From Chloroflexota bacterium (GTDB taxonomy: Bacteria > Chloroflexota > Anaerolineae > Aggregatilineales > Ch27), in the NCBI GenBank assembly GCA_019873685.1, contig JAIOAT010000002.1:82463-146462 (forward strand): DNA of 64,000 bases, read 5' to 3'. A model generated the notes under the pieces. That model worked only from the letters and a program-made list of their open reading frames with translations, ran no database searches and was not told where the DNA came from. This document shows, one piece after another, positions 1 to 7,659 of the stretch. A program made the translations under genes and the position numbers. The stretch's first letter is position 1, and the number at the start of each line of letters is the position of its first letter.

Positions 1-1
1 C

Positions 2-364
2 ATTGACTATATCAACGCGCACGGCACCAGCACGCCACTCAACGACCTCAGCGAGACCAACGCGATCAAGGCTGTCTTCGGCGAGCATGCCTACAATGTT
101 CCGATCAGTTCGACCAAGTCGGTGACCGGCCACCTGATGGGTTCCGCTGGCGCGGTGGAAGCGGTGTTGTGCCTGGAGGCAATCAACCACAACTTCATCC
201 CGCCGACCATCAATTTGCATAACCCTCAGCCGGAGTGCGACCTGAACTACACGCCCAATGTGGGCGTTAGCGCCCAGCTTGACGTTGTTATGAGCAACTC
301 CTTCGGCTTCGGGGGGCACAACGCTGTCCTGATCTTTGGCAGATACACGGGCAATGGCCGCTAA
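2..364 (+). CDS. fabF: 3-oxoacyl-ACP synthase II, C-terminal part
   Basis: The open frame runs in from the left edge, so only the last 120 residues of this condensing enzyme are present. It would join malonyl-ACP to a growing acyl-ACP in fatty acid elongation in the cytoplasm. Both catalytic histidine motifs of the KAS II thiolase fold are visible: AHGTST with a following Asn-Asp, and GHLMGSAG a little later. The end has the usual NSFGFGGHN signature. The stop overlaps the likely ATG of fabH by 11 bases, so the two are translated as one fatty acid synthesis unit. The nucleophilic cysteine lies outside the window. Confidence 0.95.
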   Translation: MDYINAHGTSTPLNDLSETNAIKAVFGEHAYNVPISSTKSVTGHLMGSAGAVEAVLCLEAINHNFIPPTINLHNPQPECDLNYTPNVGVSAQLDVVMSNSFGFGGHNAVLIFGRYTGNGR

Positions 365-1565
365 CTTCGTGCGTGCCCCGCGCTATGCTCACATCGTCGG
401 CTGGGGCAAAGCGCTTCCGGAACGGGTGCTGACCAACTCCGATCTGGAAGCCATTGTGGATACTTCCGACGCCTGGATCCGGGAGCGCACCGGAATCCGC
501 GAGCGTCGCATCGCTGGCGAGCACGATACCACGGTCTCGCTGGGATTTGCGGCGGCGCGGCAAGCGCTGGAGGTCGCCGATGTGCTGCCAGCGGAAATCG
601 ACCTGATCATCGTGGCGACCTCGACCCCTGAGCATATCTTCCCCAGCTCGGCCAGCCTGATTCAGGACGCCCTGGGCGCTACCGCAGCGGGGGCGTTTGA
701 CCTGAGCGCAGCCTGCACCGGGTTTATCTACGCTCTCAGTATGGCGGCTCAGGCGATCATCTCAGGCAGCATCACCACGGCGCTGGTCATCGGTTCGGAG
801 ACAATGTCGCGGCTGGTGAACTGGCAGGACCGCGGCACGTGTATTCTGTTCGGCGATGGCGCCGGGGCGGTGGTGTTGCGAGCCAGCGATATCCCAGGCG
901 GCATCCTGGCCAATGTGCTTCACTCTGACGGCTCTGGCCGCGACTTGCTCAACGCGCCACTGGTTGGTAGCCCTGATCTCGGTTTACGCGGGAATGGCGA
1001 AGCAGCGCCGTTCAAGATGACAATGAACGGTCAGGAGGTCTTCCGTTTTGCCACACGGGTGATCAAAGAGTCGATCCTGGAGGCGCTGGAGAAGGCGGGC
1101 CTGACCCTGGCTGACGTGGACTGGGTGATTCCCCACCAGGCCAACGAGCGGATTATCGCTCGTGCTGCCAAGAGTCTCGATCTCCCGATGGAACGCTTTA
1201 TCATGAATCTGGATCAGTACGGCAACACGTCTGCGGCCTCCATCCCCATTGCTATGGCAGAGGCCGCTGAGCGCGGTGATCTCAGGCCGAATGACACCGT
1301 GGTGTTGGTTGCCTTTGGCGCAGGGCTGGCCTGGGGTGCCACTGTGCTGACCTGGGGCGTCACGCCCCCGCCGGAGCAGACCCGTCTCAATCGTTACCGG
1401 CGTGAGATGGCCTACTTCCTGGCTCGCCAGCGGTCGAACCTGGTGCGGACTCTGCGACGGTTGCTGTCGCTGTTGCAGCTTTCGCCTCTCCGCAATGTCC
1501 TGCGCAGGTTGGATCACGAAGAGCACACACCCACCGGAGGAAACAATCGGGGGCCTGCCCAGTAG
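354..1565 (+). CDS. fabH: 3-oxoacyl-ACP synthase III (KAS III)
   Basis: This enzyme starts fatty acid synthesis by condensing an acyl-CoA primer with malonyl-ACP. The protein shows the Cys nucleophile in AACTGF, the HQAN histidine region and the GNTSAAS asparagine loop, in the KAS III order. I chose the ATG at 354 (403 residues); a TTG at 336 lies in the same frame. The usual enzyme is about 320-330 residues and ends near the GAGLAWGA motif. This one carries about 65 further residues that are rich in arginine and leucine and could form an amphipathic helix. The last nine residues and the stop are encoded inside a terminator hairpin. Its neighbour fabF supports the role. Confidence 0.95.
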   Translation: MAANFVRAPRYAHIVGWGKALPERVLTNSDLEAIVDTSDAWIRERTGIRERRIAGEHDTTVSLGFAAARQALEVADVLPAEIDLIIVATSTPEHIFPSSASLIQDALGATAAGAFDLSAACTGFIYALSMAAQAIISGSITTALVIGSETMSRLVNWQDRGTCILFGDGAGAVVLRASDIPGGILANVLHSDGSGRDLLNAPLVGSPDLGLRGNGEAAPFKMTMNGQEVFRFATRVIKESILEALEKAGLTLADVDWVIPHQANERIIARAAKSLDLPMERFIMNLDQYGNTSAASIPIAMAEAAERGDLRPNDTVVLVAFGAGLAWGATVLTWGVTPPPEQTRLNRYRREMAYFLARQRSNLVRTLRRLLSLLQLSPLRNVLRRLDHEEHTPTGGNNRGPAQ

Positions 1566-1585
1566 CGGACAGGCCCCCGGTTGTT
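1542..1585. terminator. Bidirectional terminator between fabH and tyrS
   Basis: A 16-bp stem pairs 1542-1557 with 1570-1585, with one G-T wobble and a 12-base loop. The core is CGGGGGCCTG pairing with CAGGCCCCCG. The outer part is AACAA/TTGTT, so each strand ends in a short T-containing stretch. It sits where two convergent genes meet and contains the fabH stop codon in its loop. Confidence 0.85.
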
Positions 1586-1604
1586 CTCTTCTGGCGGGAT
1601 TGGC

Positions 1605-2852
1605 TCAGGCCCGTTCCAGGCGGACGAATTTGCGCTTGCCTACCTGCAATACGACTGGCAGATCGTCCGGCGTGATCTCCACGCTGACATCCTCAACCGC
1701 TTCACCGTTGAGGCGGACCCCGCCGTTCTTGATCAGACGCTTGGCTTCGCCCTTGGAGGGCGCCATGCCGAGCCGTTCCAGCAGGTCGACAATCCGTTCC
1801 GGGGAACCGAGACGCTCCACGGGTAGATCGTCAGGGATGCCCCGTTCCTGGAACTTGCGGATGAAGTCCTGTTCCGCGGCCTGCGCTGCCTCTGCGCTGT
1901 GGAAGATAGTGACGATCTCCCGCGCCAGCGCCATCTTGATGTCACGCGGGTGAACCCGCCCGCTGGTCAGATCGGCTTCAAGCTGACTGATCCGACTGGG
2001 CGACCAGCCCAGCACCAGTTTGTGGTAGATCGGCATGGCGTGATCCGGGACGCTCATGACCTTGCCGTACATGTCCTCCGGCGGGGCCATGATCGGAATG
2101 TGGTTGCCCAGGCTCTTGCTCATCTTGATTACGCCATCAGTGCCCGGCAGGCTCTCCCCCATGATGATCGCTACCTGGGGGCGCTGGCCCAGCGCCTGCT
2201 GGAGCTTGCGCCCGGCGACAACGATGTTGAAGAGTTGATCCTGCCCGCCAACCTGGACATCAGTCTCCTGCGCCACGGCGTCATAAGCCTGCATCAGCGC
2301 GTAGAAGAACTCATGAAGGTGAATGGCCTGACCGGCTTCATAGCGCAGGCGGAAGTTATCCCGCGCCAGGAATTGCTGCACGGTGAAATTGCTGGCCAGT
2401 TGAATGATGTCGGCGAAATTGAGCTTGGACAACCATTCGTCGTTGTAGCGCACCCGTGTCCTGGCCGGGTCGAGAATCTTGAAGGCCTGCTGGGCGTAAG
2501 TCTCCGCGTTCAGGCGCACCGTCTCCGGGGTGAGCTGCTCGCGGGCGCTATCTTTGTCTGAAGGGTCGCCGATCAGGCTGGTGAACGTCCCGATCAGGAA
2601 GGTCACATCATGGCCCAGGTCCTGAAACTGGCGCAGCTTGCGCATGGTGATGGTGTGACCGAGGTGCAGGTCGGTTGTACGCGGATCGTAGCCACAATAG
2701 ACGCGCAGCGGCCGCCCGGTCTTTTCCGATTCGATCAGCCGCTCGCGCAGTTCCTGCGCCATCACGGCTTTGGTGTGTGGGTCGCCGTATTCTGTGCCCT
2801 GCATCAGGGTTTCGACTTGCTCGTCTATTGAAGGCCGAACCGCTACAGACAT
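1605..2852 (-). CDS. tyrS: Tyrosyl-tRNA synthetase
   Basis: The enzyme charges tRNA-Tyr with tyrosine using ATP. The class I signatures are both present: HLGH near residue 63 and KMSKS in the middle of the chain. The C-terminal 60 residues form an S4-like RNA-binding domain (SKGEAKRLIKNGGVRLNG). The HLGH form and the 415-residue length fit the TyrZ-like branch of bacterial enzymes. The ATG at 2852 has a strong GGAGGAG ribosome-binding site about 8 bases upstream. It is monocistronic, transcribed from an extended -10 promoter, and convergent with fabH. I found no T-box leader. Confidence 0.96.
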   Translation of the reverse strand: MSVAVRPSIDEQVETLMQGTEYGDPHTKAVMAQELRERLIESEKTGRPLRVYCGYDPRTTDLHLGHTITMRKLRQFQDLGHDVTFLIGTFTSLIGDPSDKDSAREQLTPETVRLNAETYAQQAFKILDPARTRVRYNDEWLSKLNFADIIQLASNFTVQQFLARDNFRLRYEAGQAIHLHEFFYALMQAYDAVAQETDVQVGGQDQLFNIVVAGRKLQQALGQRPQVAIIMGESLPGTDGVIKMSKSLGNHIPIMAPPEDMYGKVMSVPDHAMPIYHKLVLGWSPSRISQLEADLTSGRVHPRDIKMALAREIVTIFHSAEAAQAAEQDFIRKFQERGIPDDLPVERLGSPERIVDLLERLGMAPSKGEAKRLIKNGGVRLNGEAVEDVSVEITPDDLPVVLQVGKRKFVRLERA

Positions 2853-2892
2853 GACTTTTCGCTCCTCCGATCACTGTTGGCGAAACAGCAGT

Positions 2893-2901
2893 ATTATACC
2901 A
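2893..2901 (-). promoter_or_regulatory. tyrS extended -10 promoter
   Basis: On the minus strand the bases read TGGTATAAT, a perfect -10 with an extended TG. No good -35 is visible at 17 bases. It lies about 40 bases upstream of the tyrS start. Confidence 0.6.
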
Positions 2902-2957
2902 CAGGCCGTCTCTTCCACGATGTGCGAGGGATTCGCGATTAGCGGATTCGATCCTGC

Positions 2958-3039
2958 GATATTGGCCACCTTGCCAAGAAATGGCGGCAGGCCAGGCGAG
3001 AAGACTGGCTGGCGTTTTCTGGCCAAGGCTGGCAATATC
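2958..3039. other. Long imperfect inverted repeat in the tyrS/binding-protein gap
   Basis: The left arm at 2958-2976 and the right arm at 3020-3039 are near reverse complements; they share GATATTG and CCTTG blocks with short offsets. A nested pair GGCCAG/CTGGCT lies between them. The whole could form a long imperfect hairpin or a cruciform. It lies between divergent genes, so it may be an operator or a leader structure. No T run follows, so I do not call it a terminator. Confidence 0.45.
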
Positions 3040-3097
3040 TGGCACAATGCAGGTCTTTGTGACCGGAACCTGACTGTGGGTGTGAGGCTGGAAAGTT

Positions 3098-4924
3098 ATG
3101 ACCAAGGCGAAGGGATTGACTGCCCTGTGGGGTGTCTTGCTTCTAGTACTCGGGGCCTGTCAGGCTGCACCGATGCAGTCGTCGGCGCCGGCAAACGATG
3201 TTGTCGTTGCAGCAACGCCCGCGACGGTCTTGATCGGTGCTGGCGGCAGCCCGACATCGACGCCGGTTGTTATCGCTCAGGCTGTTCCGACGTTGCCAGT
3301 ACCGACGCCGGTGCCAGCGAATGTTCTGGTTCAGCCCACGCCACGACCTTCGGTCTCGGCGTTGGAGCGCATTCGCGCCGATGGCGTGCTGCGGGTTGGC
3401 GTCCTGTACAACAATGCGCCGATGAGCAGTCTGAACGAGCGGGGGCAGGTGGTCGGCTATGAGGCCGATCTGGCCCGCGCCATCGCCGAGGACTGGGGAG
3501 TAGAAGCCACGTTTTTGCAGGTGACACGCCAGACTGCAATCGACATGCTGCTGGCCGGTGAGGTGGATATTCTGATGGCCAGTGTGGTGCATCGCCGTGA
3601 GGCGGAAGAAGACCTGGCCTTTTCACATACCTACTTTGCCAGCGGCCAGATGTTCCTGGTGCGCCAGGATTCCCCGATTCAGGACCTGAGCGGCGTGGTC
3701 GGGCAGCGGGTTGGGGTGGTGCAGGGCACAGCCAGCGAACGCGCGCTGGGGCGCGCCATGAGCGTTGAGCAGTTCACTGTAACGCCGCGCGTTTACCTGA
3801 CGCTTGACCAGGCTGTGGGGGCGCTGGGCAGCGGCGAGATCGACGCGCTGCTGGCTAACCGGGTTGAACTGCTGATGGTCATGCGCACGGTGCAGGAGGT
3901 GCGGCTGTTGCCCGACCCGCTGGAGCCGGAGCCGTATGCCGTGGCGATGCGCCGCCATGATGATGCGCTGCGCTATCTGGTTGATCGTTCGTTGCAGCGA
4001 ATCTATGCGGCAGGCAAATTGGACGAAATGCGGCGTACCTGGTTCCCCAATGTGACGTTTTCGCTGGAAATCCCGGTATGGGAAGGCGTGAACGATGGCA
4101 CACGCGGGCTGAACGACTTCGATACAGCGCTGGTGGTGCCGGAATCTTCGGTGATCGACCGGTTGCTGGCGGGTGAGCCGTTGCGCGTGGCCGGGGTGGC
4201 TAACGAGGATGCCCGGCTTGGCGGCCTGAACCTGAAGCTGGATACCTTCTACCGGGCGCTGGTGACTGAAATGGCGGCGCGGTGGGGAGTGCAGGTGAGC
4301 CTGGTGCCCGATTCAGCAGCCAATGCCGCTGAACTGGTGGCCAGCGGTCAGGCCGATCTGGGCGTCGGGGTCAGCCCGAACTGGACCGGGCCGTTTGAAG
4401 TCGCTTACACGGCCCCGCTGATCCGGCACGGCGACCGGATGATGCGGCTGGTGAACAGCCCGATTGAGGGCTATGCCGACCTGCGCGGCGGGCGCTGGGT
4501 GGGCATTTTCGCCAGCGAGCCGGGGACGGCTGACCGGGTCAACGAGCTGGCGGAAAGCGTCCGGACAGCGGTCAACATCTTCACGATCATCAATGATGAG
4601 GACGCTGTCTATTCGCTAACGGTTGACAAGAATGTGGATGTCGTCTTTGGCGATAGCCTGCGCCTGATCCCGCAGGTCGAAGCGAACCCGACGCTGGTCG
4701 AACTGACTGATCGCTGGTACAGCGTGGAGTACTATGCGCTGGCCGTGCCACGCCGCGACCCGGACTTCTGGGCGCTGGTTGAAGTCACGCTACAGGCCAT
4801 GGCCGCTGATGGCACATTTGCCGCCCTCTGGGAGCAGCATATGGCGATCGGCGATCCGATCAGCTTCGAGCAATGGCCGGGTGACGCTGACCAGTTTCGG
4901 GGTGTACGGATCAGCGGTGGGTAG
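3098..4924 (+). CDS. Tandem two-domain amino-acid-type solute-binding lipoprotein
   Basis: The N-terminus is a lipoprotein signal: charged start, leucine-rich core and lipobox LVLGAC with Cys21. A Pro/Thr-rich linker follows. Residues about 90-325 form one family 3 solute-binding domain (DGVLRVGVLYNNAPM, YEADLARAIAEDWG, then the GTASERAL region). Residues about 350-600 form a second, more diverged copy with another GTADRVNE stretch. Such proteins capture polar amino acids or similar small solutes at the cell surface. A normal member has one domain in about 260 residues, so 608 residues reflects duplication. No permease or ATPase gene lies nearby, so it may serve a remote transporter or act as a sensor. 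The substrate cannot be told. Confidence 0.82.
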   Translation: MTKAKGLTALWGVLLLVLGACQAAPMQSSAPANDVVVAATPATVLIGAGGSPTSTPVVIAQAVPTLPVPTPVPANVLVQPTPRPSVSALERIRADGVLRVGVLYNNAPMSSLNERGQVVGYEADLARAIAEDWGVEATFLQVTRQTAIDMLLAGEVDILMASVVHRREAEEDLAFSHTYFASGQMFLVRQDSPIQDLSGVVGQRVGVVQGTASERALGRAMSVEQFTVTPRVYLTLDQAVGALGSGEIDALLANRVELLMVMRTVQEVRLLPDPLEPEPYAVAMRRHDDALRYLVDRSLQRIYAAGKLDEMRRTWFPNVTFSLEIPVWEGVNDGTRGLNDFDTALVVPESSVIDRLLAGEPLRVAGVANEDARLGGLNLKLDTFYRALVTEMAARWGVQVSLVPDSAANAAELVASGQADLGVGVSPNWTGPFEVAYTAPLIRHGDRMMRLVNSPIEGYADLRGGRWVGIFASEPGTADRVNELAESVRTAVNIFTIINDEDAVYSLTVDKNVDVVFGDSLRLIPQVEANPTLVELTDRWYSVEYYALAVPRRDPDFWALVEVTLQAMAADGTFAALWEQHMAIGDPISFEQWPGDADQFRGVRISGG

Positions 4925-4952
4925 GCGTGACGGCGCGCGGTCGGTATAGAGG

Positions 4953-5897
4953 TCAGTCCGCCGGGATATCCGGGGAGACGGGTGGGTGGGCAGGCCGGGC
5001 GGTTGTTTGCTGGGCCACGAAAACGCCGAGCAGGATCAGCCCTGCGCCGATGACCTGTAGCGCTGCTGGCGCTTCCCCCAGGAAGATGAACGCCAGGACA
5101 CTGCTGCCTGCTGGTTCTGCAAGGCTGACCAGGCTGACATAGGCCGCCGGGAGATGCCCCAGCGCGTAGTTGAATGACGAATGGCCGATCAGCTGGGGGA
5201 TAACCGCCAGCATGAACATCCAGAAGTATGCCGCCGGGCTGTAGCCCGCCAGCGAGCTTCCTGTCAGGGCGACCGTCAGTAGCAGCACGACGGCCGCCGT
5301 GCCATAGACCAGCCAGATATACGCCACCACGCTCAGGTTGGCCCTCAGGCGGCGTCCGGCGATCAGGTACAGGGCAACGGCAATCGCGCCGGTCAGGGCC
5401 AGAATGCTGCCCAGCAACGGCGCAGGTTGCGGGCCGGACGTGCTGTTGCCCTCGGCCAGCGTGATCAGTATGCCGCCGCCGAAAGCGACGATGATTCCGA
5501 GCAGGGTGCGCCGGTTGAATGCTTCCCGGATCAATAGCGGGGCCAGCAAGGCCACCCAGAGCGGGCTGGTGGAGACAAGCACCACGCTGATCAGCACAGA
5601 GGTGTGCTCCAGCGAAGTGATCCAGCTGGCAAAGTGAACTGCTAGGAAGAAGCCGGAAGCCAGCGCCAGGCTATACCCGGCGCCGGAAAGTCGGCGAAGC
5701 TCGCCGCGGTGGTTCCGCAGGGCCACTGGGGTCAGTAGCAGTGCGGCCAGTGACAGGCGGACGGCGGCAATGGTCAGCGAGGGGACGCCTTCCTGCTGGG
5801 TATAGCGGATGAACAGCGACGCGGAAGACGCGGCCAGCACGCCAATGGCCAGCGCAAGATAAGGGGAAGGTGGCCGAACTCTGCGGAGGGCGCGCAT
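4953..5897 (-). CDS. EamA/DMT-family membrane transporter
   Basis: The 314-residue protein is hydrophobic throughout, with about ten membrane segments arranged as two similar halves, the usual plan of EamA (drug/metabolite) exporters. The second half has the typical AEPAGSSVLAFIFLGEA stretch near its end. The N-terminus is basic and the C-terminal tail is Pro-rich and soluble. Family members export amino acids, sugars or other metabolites, but the substrate cannot be assigned here. The gene is convergent with the upstream binding protein and diverges from sod. Its start has only a weak ribosome-binding site. Confidence 0.85.
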   Translation of the reverse strand: MRALRRVRPPSPYLALAIGVLAASSASLFIRYTQQEGVPSLTIAAVRLSLAALLLTPVALRNHRGELRRLSGAGYSLALASGFFLAVHFASWITSLEHTSVLISVVLVSTSPLWVALLAPLLIREAFNRRTLLGIIVAFGGGILITLAEGNSTSGPQPAPLLGSILALTGAIAVALYLIAGRRLRANLSVVAYIWLVYGTAAVVLLLTVALTGSSLAGYSPAAYFWMFMLAVIPQLIGHSSFNYALGHLPAAYVSLVSLAEPAGSSVLAFIFLGEAPAALQVIGAGLILLGVFVAQQTTARPAHPPVSPDIPAD

Positions 5898-5924
5898 TTC
5901 TTACGCGTTTCTATCGTTCTATTT

Positions 5925-5954
5925 TTGACACATTTGGGGTGATTTGGTTAGAAT
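5925..5954 (+). promoter_or_regulatory. sod promoter
   Basis: A perfect -35 TTGACA at 5925-5930 and a -10 TAGAAT at 5949-5954 are 18 bases apart. The predicted leader is about 60 bases. Confidence 0.8.
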
Positions 5955-6020
5955 ATGGCGTGGCAGGATGGTAGCATTGTGCTCAACCAATGTCAATTGG
6001 TTTAGAGGAGAGCAGAAAGA

Positions 6021-6620
6021 ATGGCTTTTGAACTTCCCCCGCTTCCTTATGACTATAACGCGCTGGAGCCGTATATCGACGAAGCGACGATGCGGCTGCA
6101 TCATGACAAGCACCACGCCGCTTACACCAACAATCTCAACGCGGCCATTGAGGGCACCGATCTCGCGAATCTGAGCATCGAGGAAATCCTGCGTAAGGGT
6201 GTGGCAGTGCTGCCCACAGCAGTGCGCAACCACGGCGGTGGTTTCTATAACCACAATCTTTTCTGGCGGATGATGAGTCCGCGGGGCGGTGGTACGCCCA
6301 CGGGTGAGCTGGCAACCGCCATCAACCAGACCTTTGGCGGTTTTGACACGTTCAAGGAGCAGTTCACCAAGGCGGCAGCGACGCTGTTCGGTTCTGGCTG
6401 GGCCTGGCTGGTTTACGCCAACGGCAGGCTGGAAGTCAGCAGCACGCCTAACCAGGACTGCCCGCTGATGGAAGGCAAGACACCCCTGCTGGCCCTGGAT
6501 GTCTGGGAGCATGCTTACTACCTGAAGTACCAGAATCGCCGTCCGGAATACATCGCTGCCTGGTGGAACGTGGTCAACTGGGATTACGTGGCGGAACTGT
6601 ACGCCGCCGCCAGAGGCTAA
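6021..6620 (+). CDS. sodA: Fe/Mn superoxide dismutase
   Basis: This enzyme converts superoxide to oxygen and hydrogen peroxide in the cytoplasm. The metal ligands are visible: His27 in MRLHHDKHH, the histidine in NHNLFW, and Asp and His in DVWEHAYY. The length of 199 residues is normal and there is no signal peptide. AGAGGAGA lies just upstream of the ATG. It is a single-gene unit with its own TTGACA promoter and a strong terminator. Whether iron or manganese is used cannot be settled by eye. Its presence says the cell meets oxygen, in line with the copper chaperones further on. Confidence 0.96.
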   Translation: MAFELPPLPYDYNALEPYIDEATMRLHHDKHHAAYTNNLNAAIEGTDLANLSIEEILRKGVAVLPTAVRNHGGGFYNHNLFWRMMSPRGGGTPTGELATAINQTFGGFDTFKEQFTKAAATLFGSGWAWLVYANGRLEVSSTPNQDCPLMEGKTPLLALDVWEHAYYLKYQNRRPEYIAAWWNVVNWDYVAELYAAARG

Positions 6621-6656
6621 CCGGCGGACACTCTGGCTGATAGTTACCGCAGGGTG

Positions 6657-6690
6657 AAAGTCCCCTTCTCTGACCGGGAAGGGGACTTTT
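6657..6690 (+). terminator. sod terminator
   Basis: A perfect 12-bp stem pairs 6657-6668 (AAAGTCCCCTTC) with 6678-6689, with a 9-base loop and a TTTT end. Confidence 0.9.
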
Positions 6691-6726
6691 GTCATGACTT
6701 TTGGGGAAGTTCGGAGCTTCAACTGC

Positions 6727-6756
6727 TTGCCACCGGGCGAGGGTTACTGGTATAGT
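6727..6756 (+). promoter_or_regulatory. Ferredoxin gene promoter
   Basis: TTGCCA at 6727-6732 and an extended -10 TGGTATAGT ending at 6756 are separated by 18 bases. The leader is about 45 bases. Confidence 0.65.
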
Positions 6757-6808
6757 GTTGCTTGAAGCTGAGCAAGCCCTCTTAAGCTAACTGGTGAGGA
6801 GAGAGGAA

Positions 6809-7156
6809 ATGACTCACATCATCACGAGTCTGTGCCTGCGTGATGGCGCTTGCGTCGAGGTGTGCCCGGTCGAGTGCATTGTTCCAGGCTTCCCGGAGTC
6901 AGAGTGGCCCTGGTACTTCATTGACCCTGACACCTGCATTGACTGCGGTGCCTGTGTCCCGGAATGCCCGTTTGAGGCCATCTTCCCCGAGGAAGAAGTA
7001 CCGGCCCAGTATACGATGGCTGCTGGCCAGGAACGCTATCCTTTTGGCGGGGAGCGCTATGCCGCCAAGGGTGGCGAGGTGGTGGACCTGACCGCGGACA
7101 TCCAGCATAACTACGACTTCTTCTCGAAAGGCCCTGGTTACGACTCTGCCCCGTAA
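6809..7156 (+). CDS. Two-cluster ferredoxin, FdxA-like
   Basis: A small soluble electron carrier with two iron-sulfur sites. The second site is canonical: Cys43, Cys46, Cys49 and Cys53-Pro (CIDCGACVPECP). The first has Cys9, Cys15, Cys19 and Cys23 in CLRDGACVEVCPVEC. It resembles the seven-iron FdxA type but is two residues shorter between the first cysteines and lacks the extra cysteine there. I chose the ATG at 6809 because GAGGAGAGAGG lies just before it; a GTG at 6794 falls inside that site. The protein is 115 residues and ends in a Tyr/Gly-rich tail. It has its own promoter and terminator. Partner enzymes are not in the window. Confidence 0.88.
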   Translation: MTHIITSLCLRDGACVEVCPVECIVPGFPESEWPWYFIDPDTCIDCGACVPECPFEAIFPEEEVPAQYTMAAGQERYPFGGERYAAKGGEVVDLTADIQHNYDFFSKGPGYDSAP

Positions 7157-7185
7157 GCGAGGAGAGTCAGATTGCCAGTTGCAGC

Positions 7186-7217
7186 AAGAGACGCCACCCC
7201 CTGCGTGGCGTCTCTTT
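7186..7217 (+). terminator. Ferredoxin gene terminator
   Basis: A perfect 12-bp stem pairs 7186-7197 with 7205-7216 (core AGAGACGCCAC/GTGGCGTCTCT), with a 7-base loop and a short TTT. Confidence 0.88.
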
Positions 7218-7244
7218 GTTATCTGGAAGGGGGCAGGCGGTGCG

Positions 7245-7652
7245 ATGCTGGCGCTCCCGGCGCAAATGGTGGAAGCGATGATCGCCCATGCTCGCCAGGT
7301 CTATCCCGATGAAGCCTGTGGCCTGATCGGCGGCGCTGGCGCGGAGGGGCGGATGATCTGGCCGATCCACAATGTGGCTGATGACCCCACCGTGCGCTTC
7401 CGCATGGCCCCTGACGAGCAGGTGCGCGCTTTCGCCGCTTTCGAAGGCCGGGGGTGGGAGCTGATCGCCATCTATCACTCGCACCCGGCTGGCCCGCCGC
7501 GGCCCTCGGATACCGATATCGCTGAGGCGCAGTATCCTGCTGCTTTCCACATCATCATTAGCCTGGCGGATCTGGTTCACCCTTCGGTGACGGTCTGGAC
7601 TATTCGTGATGGGCGGGCGCGGCCCGTCTTGTGGCAGGTTAAGCCGGACTGA
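7245..7652 (+). CDS. JAMM/MPN-domain metallopeptidase (M67)
   Basis: A 135-residue single-domain JAB1/MPN protein. The zinc-site pattern is complete: Glu in DEACGLIGG, and YHSHPAGPPRPSDTD, which fits HxHx7Sx2D. Bacterial members cut after the C-terminal glycines of ubiquitin-like or sulfur-carrier proteins, or release cysteine in sulfur metabolism. No ThiS/MoaD-like gene is adjacent, so the substrate is open. I set the start at the ATG at 7245, after an AAGGGGG site; the frame stays open further up, but that part lies in the ferredoxin terminator. The gene converges with the binding protein at 7660. Confidence 0.85.
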   Translation: MLALPAQMVEAMIAHARQVYPDEACGLIGGAGAEGRMIWPIHNVADDPTVRFRMAPDEQVRAFAAFEGRGWELIAIYHSHPAGPPRPSDTDIAEAQYPAAFHIIISLADLVHPSVTVWTIRDGRARPVLWQVKPD

Positions 7653-7659
7653 TCCAGGC

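Noticed and set aside
1402..1953. A frame across the fabH/tyrS junction
   Set aside because: It overlaps both genes and the terminator, and has no domain.
2853..3097. A possible T-box leader before tyrS
   Set aside because: The promoter lies about 40 bases before the ATG, too close for a T-box, and no T-box consensus or terminator is present.
2608..3105. A frame reaching from tyrS into its upstream gap
   Set aside because: It overlaps the tyrS start and the promoter, and the protein is low complexity without family motif.
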